Source: Pseudomonadota bacterium (lineage in GTDB: Bacteria; Pseudomonadota; Gammaproteobacteria; Burkholderiales; Casimicrobiaceae). Taken from it: a stretch of DNA of 55,522 nucleotides. Position numbers and translations under genes: made by a program. The notes under the pieces are model-generated. The model was given only the letters and a program-made list of their open reading frames with translations, was not told the origin of the DNA and did not search any database. The DNA is taken from the NCBI GenBank assembly GCA_018241765.1, contig JAFEDD010000019.1, positions 1 to 55,522 on the forward strand, read 5' to 3'. This document shows, one piece after another, positions 39,260 to 47,865 of the stretch (positions within the stretch are counted from its first letter, which is position 1; each line of letters begins with the position of its first letter).

Positions 39260-40225
39260 ATGAAACGTTCATTGATCACGACCCTGATCGCCGCAGCGGG
39301 CATTGCCCTGGTCGGCGTCGGCAGCGCCTCGGCGCAGACGTTTTTCCGCATCAACACGGGCGGCACGGCGGGCACCTATTACCCGATCGGCGGGCTGATC
39401 GCCAACGCCATTTCGCAGCCGACCGTGCCCGGCCTCGTCGCCACCGCGGTTGCGTCGAACGGTTCGGTCGCCAACATCAACGCGATCCAAAGCGGCAGCG
39501 CCGAAGCCGGGTTCTCGCAGGCCGACGTGGCGTACTGGGCGTATACCGGAACGGGCACGTTCGAAGGCAAGCCGAAGGTGACCGACGTTCGCCTGATCGC
39601 CAACCTCTACCCGGAGAGTTTCCATCTGGTGGCGCGCAAGGCGGCCAACATCAAGTCGATCGCGGACCTCAAGGGCAAGCGCGTTTCGCTCGATGAGCCG
39701 GGATCGGGGACGCTGGTCAACGCGCGGGCGATCCTCGCGGCGTACGGGATTTCCGAGAAGGACATCAAACCGGAATTCCTGAAGCCCAATGCCGCAGGCG
39801 AAAAGCTGAAGGACAACTCGCTCGATGCGTTCTTCTTCGTCGGTGGCTATCCGGCCGGCGCCATCGCCGAACTCGCCGCGACGGGTGGCATCGATCTGTT
39901 GTCGATCAGCGGGCCGGAAGCCGACAAGCTCGTCAAGCAGTATGGCTTCTACTCGGTCGACACCATCCCCGCCGATACCTACAAGGGTGTGGGCGTCGTG
40001 AAAACGCTGGCCGTCGGTGCGCAACTCGTCACCAGCGCCAAGCAGGACGCCACGCTGATCTACAACATCACCAAGGCGCTGTGGAACGACAACACGCGCA
40101 AGGCGCTCGACTCGGGCCACGCCAAGGGCAAAGCCATCGTGCGCGCCAATGCGGTGGCGGGCGCCGGCATTCCGCTGCATCCGGGCGCCGAGAAGTACTA
40201 CAAGGAAGTCGGCCTCATCAAATAG
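39260..40225 (+). CDS. TAXI-family TRAP transporter solute-binding protein
   Basis: 321 aa periplasmic receptor. Signal peptide MKRSLITTLIAAAGIALVGV ... ASAQ, then FFRINTGGTAGTYYPIGGLI, the TAXI hallmark (TGGxxGTYYP), SNGSVANINAIQSGSAEAGF, LYPESFHLVARK, LKGKRVSLDEPGSGT and DAFFFVGGYPAGAIAELAAT. TAXI receptors bind small carboxylates such as glutamate or other organic acids; the ligand here is unknown. The ATG has GGAGG ten bases upstream. A terminator-like hairpin separates it from the fused permease gene 114 bases downstream, which may give more receptor than permease. Confidence 0.94.
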   Translation: MKRSLITTLIAAAGIALVGVGSASAQTFFRINTGGTAGTYYPIGGLIANAISQPTVPGLVATAVASNGSVANINAIQSGSAEAGFSQADVAYWAYTGTGTFEGKPKVTDVRLIANLYPESFHLVARKAANIKSIADLKGKRVSLDEPGSGTLVNARAILAAYGISEKDIKPEFLKPNAAGEKLKDNSLDAFFFVGGYPAGAIAELAATGGIDLLSISGPEADKLVKQYGFYSVDTIPADTYKGVGVVKTLAVGAQLVTSAKQDATLIYNITKALWNDNTRKALDSGHAKGKAIVRANAVAGAGIPLHPGAEKYYKEVGLIK

Positions 40226-40243
40226 AGGTTTCGACGCGATAAG

Positions 40244-40272
40244 AAAAGGGGCCGCACGTTCGGCCCCTTTTT
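40244..40272 (+). terminator. Intercistronic terminator between TAXI receptor and permease
   Basis: AAAAGGGGCCG / CGGCCCCTTTTT stem with CACGTT loop and T-run, 18 bases after the receptor stop. It is a strong intrinsic terminator in form, likely giving partial read-through into the permease gene. Confidence 0.88.
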
Positions 40273-40339
40273 CATTTTGGGGCGCCTCGATTGCGATGTG
40301 TTACGGTCGCGGTCATGCCATGACAAGAAGGAGGGACGC

Positions 40340-42526
40340 ATGGCCACCACGCCGATCGACGCAGACAAGCTCGCCGAACTCGAATCGAAGTACGACAGCG
40401 AGATGCGCTTTCGCCCGATGGCGAACCTCGCGGCCACCACCGTCACGGTGCTGCTCATCGCGCTGTCGTGTTTCCATTACTACACGGCGGGTTTTGGCCT
40501 GCTGCGAGAGGCGACGCATCGCGGCGTGCACCTCGCGTTCGTGCTGGCGCTGATCTTTCTGGTCTTTGGTTTCAACAAGAACGCCTCGGCGCAGCAGCGC
40601 GCGAGCTGGCACCACCCGCTCGGGCTGCCGCTCTACGATTGGCTTTGTGCGATCGCCGTCGCCGCCGCCTCGCTCTACATTCCCTGGGTCTTCGATGATC
40701 TCGCCTTTCGCATCGGTAACCCCGATACGTCGGACGTCGTCATGGGCACGGCGTTGATCGTGCTGATGCTGGAGGCGACACGACGCTCGATGGGTTGGCC
40801 GTTGCCAATCATCGCCATCGCCTTCATGGTCTATGCGTTGTGGGGGCAGCAGTTTCCGGGGCTGCTCAAGCATCCGGGCGCGACGTGGGCGCAGCTGGTC
40901 AACCACGAGTACCTGACCAGTCAGGGCATCTACGGCGTCGCGGTGGGCGTCGTCGCGACCTACGTCTTCCACTTCGTGCTCTTTGGCGTGCTCGCCACGC
41001 GCATCGGGCTTGGTCAGCTTTTCCTCGACGCCGCGTCGGTGGTGGCCGGGCGCTATGCCGGTGGGCCGGCCAAGGTCAGCGTGTTTGGTTCGGCCATGTT
41101 CGGCATGCTCTCCGGCTCCTCCGTGGCCAATGCGGTGACGGTCGGCTCGCTCACCATTCCGGCGATGATTCGCGTGGGCTACCCGCGCCACTTTGCCGGC
41201 GCGGTCGAAGCGGCCGCGTCCACCGGCGGCCAGATCACACCGCCGATCATGGGCGCCGCCGCCTTCCTGATGATCGAGTTTCTGGGCCTGCCCTACATGA
41301 CGATCATCATCGCGGCCATCGTGCCCGCGTTCATGCATTTCTTTGGCGTGTTCTGGCAGGTGCACTTCGAAGCCAAACACACCGGGCTGCGCGGCCTCAC
41401 GGAGGAGGAGTTGCCCGATATTCGCGACAGCTTCCGGCGCCGGTGGCCCACCCTGCTGCCGCTGATCCTCTTGGTCGGCACGCTGATGAATGGCTTCACG
41501 CCGTACGTGTCGGCGTTCGCCGGTATCACCAGTTGCATCATCGTCGGTCTCACCACGTCGGAGACGCGCAACACGAAGCTCGGGCTCGCCGTCATGGCGG
41601 CGCTGCACATCGTGCTCGGCATCGTCATCTCCGGGCAACTCGAGAACTACGGCGTCGTGCTGTTCGGTATCGCGGCGGTCGTCTTCCTCGGCTTGCTGCG
41701 CGCGCTCGACATGCCCTCGCGGATGACCGGACGCGAGCTGATCGACACCTTTGCGACGGGCGCCAAGTACGCGCTCGCCGTGGGCGCGGCGGCGGGTACC
41801 GTCGGCATCGTGATCGGCGTCGTCACCCTCACCGGCGTGGGCTTCAAGGTGAGCTACATCGTCAACGCCTGGTCGGCGGCCATTGCCGACTTCCTGATCC
41901 ACGTGCTGCCGGCGTGGTTGGCCAGCAAGCAGGCGTTGATGTTGCTGGCCGCGCTCTTCATGACCGGCTTCGTGTGCATCCTGATGGGCTCGGGCATTCC
42001 CACCACCGCGAACTACCTGATCATGGTCACCGTCGCCGCACCCGCGTTGGTGCAGATGGGGGTCGAGCCGATCGTGGCGCACTTTTTCGTCTTCTATTAC
42101 GGCGTGCTCGCGGACATCACGCCACCGGTGGCGCTCGCCGCCTATGCGGCAGCCGGCATGGCGAACTCGGATCCATTCAAGACGGGCAACACGGCGTTCC
42201 GGCTCGGGCTCGGCAAGGCGCTGGTGCCCTTCGTGTTCGTCTTTTCGCCGGCGTTGCTGATCGTCACCAAGGGCTTCACGTGGTGGGATTTCAGCGTTGC
42301 CTTCGTCTCCTGCGCGGGCAGCATCATGCTGCTCGCGGCGGCCATGTCGCGCTTCATGCTGGTCGAGATGCGCCTTTGGGAGCGTCTGGTCGCCGTGCTC
42401 GGGGCGCTGATCATGATCGCACCCGGCCTCACTGCGCTGTGGATCGGTCTCGCAGTCGTCACTCCCGTGCTGCTCGTTCAGTGGTGGGGGTATCGCAGCG
42501 GGCGGGTTGCGCTCGTCGAAAAATAA
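40340..42526 (+). CDS. TRAP transporter fused permease (4TM-12TM, TAXI type)
   Basis: 728 aa integral membrane protein combining the small DctQ-like and large DctM-like TRAP subunits, as usual for TAXI systems. Numerous hydrophobic helices are visible (VTVLLIALSCFHYYTAGFGL, GVVATYVFHFVLFGVLATRI, LLAALFMTGFVCILMGSGIP). The conserved DctM motif region is GSAMFGMLSGSSVANAVTVG ... STGGQITPPIMGAAAFLMIE, and a second copy is GSGIPTTANYLIM ... ITPPVALAAYAAAGMA. It imports an organic anion with sodium using the receptor encoded upstream. The ATG at 40340 is preceded by an AAGGAGG ribosome site. Confidence 0.95.
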   Translation: MATTPIDADKLAELESKYDSEMRFRPMANLAATTVTVLLIALSCFHYYTAGFGLLREATHRGVHLAFVLALIFLVFGFNKNASAQQRASWHHPLGLPLYDWLCAIAVAAASLYIPWVFDDLAFRIGNPDTSDVVMGTALIVLMLEATRRSMGWPLPIIAIAFMVYALWGQQFPGLLKHPGATWAQLVNHEYLTSQGIYGVAVGVVATYVFHFVLFGVLATRIGLGQLFLDAASVVAGRYAGGPAKVSVFGSAMFGMLSGSSVANAVTVGSLTIPAMIRVGYPRHFAGAVEAAASTGGQITPPIMGAAAFLMIEFLGLPYMTIIIAAIVPAFMHFFGVFWQVHFEAKHTGLRGLTEEELPDIRDSFRRRWPTLLPLILLVGTLMNGFTPYVSAFAGITSCIIVGLTTSETRNTKLGLAVMAALHIVLGIVISGQLENYGVVLFGIAAVVFLGLLRALDMPSRMTGRELIDTFATGAKYALAVGAAAGTVGIVIGVVTLTGVGFKVSYIVNAWSAAIADFLIHVLPAWLASKQALMLLAALFMTGFVCILMGSGIPTTANYLIMVTVAAPALVQMGVEPIVAHFFVFYYGVLADITPPVALAAYAAAGMANSDPFKTGNTAFRLGLGKALVPFVFVFSPALLIVTKGFTWWDFSVAFVSCAGSIMLLAAAMSRFMLVEMRLWERLVAVLGALIMIAPGLTALWIGLAVVTPVLLVQWWGYRSGRVALVEK

Positions 42527-42684
42527 GGAAATTCGGAAACGAAACCAAAACCGTCGCTATACTGCATGGCACTGCCGCTGGCGCGTTGCTCGTCCAGAAG
42601 TCCAATCACGCAACTGACCAGCGGTGACGTCACGGGATGACGTGCTCTGCCCGTCGTCTCGTCGCCTAATTTTCGGGGGTTACC

Positions 42685-45600
42685 ATGACTGAAGACCGCG
42701 CGCTTGGCTGGCGCAGGACGTTCCGCAATCTCTCCATTCATTTCGCCGCGGCGGCTTGGCTGTTCGGCGCATGCCTCGTCGCGCCCGTGTCGGCGCAAGA
42801 GCTTTCCGAGCTGCCCGCGACGGGAACCGAGGCGCATCGGGTTCCCGTGCTCGTTGAATTGAGCGGCGCCCCAGCGGCGCGCGTCTACGGCTCGACTTAT
42901 GACGCGAACAGCGCACTCGGCCGCGTCAGCGCGACCGCGGCAGCGGTCAGCGCCGCGAGCGCTCAGGTCAATCGCAACCTCAGCGAGCAGGCAGCGGTGC
43001 GTTCGGCGATCGTCAGTCGCGGCATCGCGGCAGCGCAGATCTACGCGGTGAGCAAGGCGGTCAACGGAATCGCCTACTACGTCATGGAGTCGGACATTGC
43101 GACGCTTCGCAGTCTTCCGGGCGTCAAGGCCGTTCACGTCATCGAGCAGGAATATCCCACGCTATCGACTAGCGTGCCATTCATCGGCGCACCCAACGCC
43201 TGGGCCGGCACCACGCCGATGGGGGTGACGGGCCAGGGTGTCCGTGTCGGCGTCATCGACACCGGCGTCGATTACCAGCATGCGACCTTCGGCGGAACGG
43301 GGTTGCTGGCGGACTATCAGGCGAACAATCGCACCGTCATTACCGACACGATTGGTGGACAACCGATTTTCCCCACCGCGCGGGTGGTCGGCGGCATCGA
43401 TCTGGTGGGCGACGCCTATACCGGCAGCAACGCGCCGGCGCCTGACCCCGATCCGATGGACTGCAATGGGCACGGCACCCACGTCGCGTCGACGGTTGGC
43501 GGCGGTGGCGTCAAGAGCGATGGCACGCCGTTCACCGGCCCCTATGACACGTCGACCCCGTTCTCCTCGCTGAAACTCGGCCCGGGTGTCGCTCCACAGG
43601 CCAAACTCTATGCGATTCGTGTCTTTGGTTGCGGCGGAAGCACCGCCGTCACGGTTCAGGGCATCGACTGGGCGCTCGATCCGAATGGCGACAACGATCT
43701 GTCGGATCATCTCGACGTCATCAACATGTCGCTCGGCTCGAACTACGGGTCGCTTTCGAACACGAGCAGCATGGCGGCTGACAATGCGGCGCGCATGGGT
43801 GTCATCGTCGTCGCATCGGCGGGCAACGCCGGGGATACCTACACGATCAGCGGGGCGCCCGGCGCTGGGCAGCGGGTGATTGCGACGGCGGCCGTGGGCG
43901 ATGCCGGTGTTCCTGGCGCTTTCGTTCGGGTCAACGCGCCGGCCAGCATCGCCGGTGACTATGTCGCCGGAGCGAGCTCCATGGTGGATGCGAGCAACAA
44001 TCCGACGGCGGCCTCGGCGGGACAAACCGGCGACGTCGTGCTCGCGCTCTCAGGCTCATCGACGCTCGCCTGTGCGGCGCTCACCAACGCGAGTGCCGTT
44101 TCCGGCAAGATCGCCTTGGTCGACCGCGGCACCTGCGGGTTTGGCGTGAAGTACGAGATGGCGCGCGCGGCGGGAGCGATTGCCGTGATCGTGGGCAACA
44201 ACGCGGCCGGTTCTCCGATTGCAATGGGCGGGACAGTCAATGGACCGGTCGACATTCCCGCGGCGATGATCACGCTGGACGCGGCGAATGCACTGAAAGC
44301 GCGCCTTGCTGCGTCGGATACGGTCAATGCGACATTCCCTGCGACGTCGCAGGGCGATATCCTGGCCTCGTTTTCTTCGCGCGGGCCTCGCACCGGACTC
44401 AATGGGGTGAAGCCGGATCTTTCGGCGCCGGGCATCTCGATTACCGCGGCGCAGACCGGCGTCACCTGCACTGGCACCGCCCCGAGCACGGGTTGCCAGA
44501 CAGCCAACGCCTCCGGCTATCTTGCCGGCAGCCAGAATCTGGTCCTGTCAGGCACGTCGATGGCGGCCCCGCATGCCGCAGGGATGATGGCTTTGCTGAA
44601 GCAACGCTTCCCCGACCGCAGCGTCGAGGAAATGAAGGCGATGGCGATGAACACATCGCTGCATGACGTCTATCAGTTCGCGGGCAACATCAATCGGATC
44701 GGGGTCGATCGGTCCGGCGCCGGACGAATCGATCCGGTGAAGGCGCTTCAAAGCACGGTCGCAGCGTTCAACGCCGATGAGCCCGGCGCCGTGAATCTTG
44801 CCTTTTTTGGAGAAGTCGTGGGCACGCAGACGCAGGTCAAGCGCATTCGCGTCGTGAACTACGGCACCACGGCGCAGTCGTTTTCGCTTGCCTTTGACGT
44901 CGCCAACGATGCGCCCGGCATCGCGTTTTCACTGCCCGGTGGCAGCAGCATTACCGTGCCCGCGGGTGGCACGGCGTTCGTCGACGTCCAGGTGGCCGGC
45001 ACGGCGGCGCAGATGGATCACGTTCGTGACGTCAGCGCCGATGCCGCGCAGTCGGTCACGGCACCGTCCGCGCTCGCAGCGCTTGGCGGCATGCCGCGCC
45101 ACTACCTGACCAACAAGAGCGGATACCTGAATCTCAGTCAGGCCGGGAACGTCGTGCTGCGGGTTCCGGTGTATGCGGCGCTTCGTCCTGCGTCCGATAT
45201 GGCGACGGCCAGCGTCGTCAATACCGGCGGAAACCCCACTGGGAGCACGACACTCGCGTTGACGGGGGCCGACGTGTGCACCGGTACGCTCGGTGCCGGC
45301 CCGAGTTGTTCCGGCACGTTCCCGGTGACCGATGTGTCGCGCGTCTCTCCGTTCGAGCTTCAGGTGAGCCGTCCGCGCAACACGAGCATTCCCGCCGCGC
45401 TGAACGTTCGCTATGTCGGCACCGCCTATGATCCGGTCAACAACCTCGTGTTGTTCGGCATTGCGACGTGGGGCGATTGGGGCAGTCCGACCGACGTCTC
45501 GTTCAACATCCACGTCGATAACGACTCGAATGGCTCGTTCGATCGCATCCTGTTCCACTCGAACACCGGGACGCTGTCGAATCTTTTCGGCACCACGACC

Positions 45601-47715
45601 TCGGGTCAGGATGTGTTCGTCAATGGCGTGTTCATCCCACCTGGTTCCGTGTCGTCCGCCGGGCCGGCCGCCTATGTGAACCGCCTCAGCGCGGCGCAGG
45701 CGAACAGCGCGCTGTTCGGCAACAACGTCATCATCCTTGCGGCAACGCCCGCCCAGCTGGGCCTCGCGGCAGGGGTGACCTCGTTCCGCTACAAGGTGCA
45801 GACCTGCTTCGGCAACAACCCGATCTGCGGGCGCACCTCGGGGGCCAACGTCGACGAGGCGCCGGGCCCGTACGCATGGAACTACGCTGCACAGGGCCTC
45901 AATTTCGGCGGGACGCACATGGCGCAGGATCTCAATGGCGCCTCGCTGCCGGTGGCTTGGAACATCGCCAACATGGCGACGAACGCATCACTCGGCGCCT
46001 TGATCCTGCATCACCACAATGCAAGTGGCAAACGCGCGCAGGTGGTCACGTTGCAAGGAGCTGCGACGGCCGATCTCGGCGTTGCGATCGCCGCAAATCC
46101 GGCTGCGCCGACGCAAGGTCAGAACGTCACGCTGACCTATACCGTGAACAACTACGGGCCGGCGGCGGCGACCGGGGTGGTGATGACCGCCCCGCTGCCC
46201 GCAGGGCTGACCTATGTCTCGGACAATGGCGGCGGCGCATTTGCGCCCGGTGCGGGTGTGTGGACGATCGGCAATCTGGCCAGCGGTGCCACGCAAACAC
46301 TCACGGTGATCGCGACGGTGACAGGAAGCGGCATCATCTCTGTCGCCGCGCAGGTCGCGGGCAACGAGCCGGATCCGGTGGCGTCCAACAACTCGGCAAG
46401 CCAAGCCTTCACGGTCGCTGCGCAAACGAGCCTGTCGATCACCAACGTGCTGCAGACGGCCGCCAACGTCAACCCGGGGGCGAGTTCGGTGTTTCGCATC
46501 ACGCTGCGCAATACGGGAGTCGACACGCTGTTGAACATCAGCGTCAATGCCAATCGGAATCCTGCCGCCACGATCCTGTCTGGCGCCGCAAGCTCCGGCA
46601 GCTTCGCGGCAGGCACGGGCATTTGGACGTTGCCCAGCCTCGCTGCGGGTGCGACCGCGCAACTCGACGTTACCGTGACGGTGCCTGCCATGATCGGCAC
46701 GCTGACGCTTTCCGCCAACGCGACGGCGGAGAATGCACCGGCCGCACACGCCGATGCATCGACGACGGTATCGTCTCCGGCGAACATCACGGCGACGAAA
46801 GTGGTCAGTGGCGCGAGCTTTGCGCTAGGAACGAACGTCACCTACACGGTGGTTCTGCGCAACACGCTCGCGACGGCGCAATTCGACAATCCGGGAGACG
46901 AATTCACCGACGTGTTGCCATCGTCGCTCACCCTGGTCAGCGCCAGCGCCTCCTCCGGTACGGCGGTTGCCAACGTGTCCTCCAGAACGGTGACCTGGAA
47001 CGGCAGCATCCCCGGCAACGGCAGTGTCACGATCACCATCGTGGCCAGCATCGGAAGCAGCGCGCCGGGCGCGGTGATCAGCAACCAGGGAACGGCAAGG
47101 TTCGACGCCGATGGCAACGGCACCAACGAGTCGTCTGCCCTGACCGACGATCCGGCCGTATCGGGCAGCGCGGACCCGACGAGCTTCACGGTTCAGGAAG
47201 CGCTGGTCGGCGTGACCAAGACCGTATCGGTTCCGCGTTCGCCGGTGCCCATCGGCGCAGCGGTCGTCTACACGATCACGATGACCAACACCGGCAACGC
47301 GCCAACGCTCAACAGCTCCACGCTGGGCCTGCTCGACGTGGTTCCGGGGGTGCTGACCGTCACCGGTGTGACGGCGAGCGCCGGCACCGCTGCGGCGAGT
47401 GGCAATACGGTGACATGGCACGGCTCCGTGCCGGCCGGTGGCAGCGTGACCGTGACCATTCAGGCGACGGTCACGGCGGCCGCCTCGGGCAGCCGCATCA
47501 GCAATCAGGCCGAGTTCTCGTACCAAACGGTGGCTGGCGCCGGCTCGACATCCGTGCTTTCGGATGATCCGGCGTTGCCGGGTGTCGCCGATGCGACGAC
47601 CTTCCTGGCCGAGTTCATGACGGTTCCAACGCTCTCGACGTGGCTGCTCTGGATCCTGACGCTGGTGCTGCTGGCGAGCGCGGGAGCCCGGTTGCGGGCG
47701 CGGAACCGCAGCTAA
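42685..47715 (+). CDS. Giant secreted S8 subtilase with PA insert, DUF11 repeats and IPTL-CTERM-type tail
   Basis: 1676 aa. Signal segment ends near APVSAQ (residue 38), then an I9-like propeptide (about 50-160). The catalytic triad is Asp192 (VGVIDTGVDYQHA), His263 (CNGHGTHVAST) and Ser625 (LSGTSMAAPHAAG), with oxyanion Asn381 (SAGNAGD). A protease-associated insert (about 445-545, KIALVDRGTCGFGVKYEMAR) sits before the Ser. After a Fn3-like and middle region, four DUF11-type repeats start near 1129, 1250, 1366 and 1507. The C-terminus from about 1646, VPTLSTWLLWILTLVLLASA followed by RLRARNRS, is an IPTL-CTERM sorting signal (motif, helix, basic tail). It is probably anchored or processed at the outer envelope. 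A strong terminator follows. Confidence 0.95.
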   Translation: MTEDRALGWRRTFRNLSIHFAAAAWLFGACLVAPVSAQELSELPATGTEAHRVPVLVELSGAPAARVYGSTYDANSALGRVSATAAAVSAASAQVNRNLSEQAAVRSAIVSRGIAAAQIYAVSKAVNGIAYYVMESDIATLRSLPGVKAVHVIEQEYPTLSTSVPFIGAPNAWAGTTPMGVTGQGVRVGVIDTGVDYQHATFGGTGLLADYQANNRTVITDTIGGQPIFPTARVVGGIDLVGDAYTGSNAPAPDPDPMDCNGHGTHVASTVGGGGVKSDGTPFTGPYDTSTPFSSLKLGPGVAPQAKLYAIRVFGCGGSTAVTVQGIDWALDPNGDNDLSDHLDVINMSLGSNYGSLSNTSSMAADNAARMGVIVVASAGNAGDTYTISGAPGAGQRVIATAAVGDAGVPGAFVRVNAPASIAGDYVAGASSMVDASNNPTAASAGQTGDVVLALSGSSTLACAALTNASAVSGKIALVDRGTCGFGVKYEMARAAGAIAVIVGNNAAGSPIAMGGTVNGPVDIPAAMITLDAANALKARLAASDTVNATFPATSQGDILASFSSRGPRTGLNGVKPDLSAPGISITAAQTGVTCTGTAPSTGCQTANASGYLAGSQNLVLSGTSMAAPHAAGMMALLKQRFPDRSVEEMKAMAMNTSLHDVYQFAGNINRIGVDRSGAGRIDPVKALQSTVAAFNADEPGAVNLAFFGEVVGTQTQVKRIRVVNYGTTAQSFSLAFDVANDAPGIAFSLPGGSSITVPAGGTAFVDVQVAGTAAQMDHVRDVSADAAQSVTAPSALAALGGMPRHYLTNKSGYLNLSQAGNVVLRVPVYAALRPASDMATASVVNTGGNPTGSTTLALTGADVCTGTLGAGPSCSGTFPVTDVSRVSPFELQVSRPRNTSIPAALNVRYVGTAYDPVNNLVLFGIATWGDWGSPTDVSFNIHVDNDSNGSFDRILFHSNTGTLSNLFGTTTSGQDVFVNGVFIPPGSVSSAGPAAYVNRLSAAQANSALFGNNVIILAATPAQLGLAAGVTSFRYKVQTCFGNNPICGRTSGANVDEAPGPYAWNYAAQGLNFGGTHMAQDLNGASLPVAWNIANMATNASLGALILHHHNASGKRAQVVTLQGAATADLGVAIAANPAAPTQGQNVTLTYTVNNYGPAAATGVVMTAPLPAGLTYVSDNGGGAFAPGAGVWTIGNLASGATQTLTVIATVTGSGIISVAAQVAGNEPDPVASNNSASQAFTVAAQTSLSITNVLQTAANVNPGASSVFRITLRNTGVDTLLNISVNANRNPAATILSGAASSGSFAAGTGIWTLPSLAAGATAQLDVTVTVPAMIGTLTLSANATAENAPAAHADASTTVSSPANITATKVVSGASFALGTNVTYTVVLRNTLATAQFDNPGDEFTDVLPSSLTLVSASASSGTAVANVSSRTVTWNGSIPGNGSVTITIVASIGSSAPGAVISNQGTARFDADGNGTNESSALTDDPAVSGSADPTSFTVQEALVGVTKTVSVPRSPVPIGAAVVYTITMTNTGNAPTLNSSTLGLLDVVPGVLTVTGVTASAGTAAASGNTVTWHGSVPAGGSVTVTIQATVTAAASGSRISNQAEFSYQTVAGAGSTSVLSDDPALPGVADATTFLAEFMTVPTLSTWLLWILTLVLLASAGARLRARNRS

Positions 47716-47752
47716 GCGTTGATCGCTGCGCCGGTGTTTCCGGCGCGCACGG

Positions 47753-47782
47753 AAAGCGGGGCCGCGGGCCCCGCTTTTTTTT
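47753..47782 (+). terminator. Intrinsic terminator of the subtilase gene
   Basis: Stem AAAGCGGGGCC / GGCCCCGCTTT with GCG loop followed by eight T residues, 37 bases after the stop. Confidence 0.93.
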
Positions 47783-47865
47783 GTCGCATCGCGCCGTGCG
47801 GATGCGTCTACCATCCATGCTGCGCCAGATGAGGCGCACGGGGTTTCGTCGCCATTTTGATCAAC

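Noticed and set aside
42555-42560. TATACT as a -10 box before the subtilase gene
   Set aside because: No acceptable -35 element lies 16-18 bases upstream.
42624-42633. GTGACGTCAC palindrome upstream of the subtilase gene
   Set aside because: A 10-bp palindrome alone is too short to claim an operator, and no second copy or adjacent regulator supports it.
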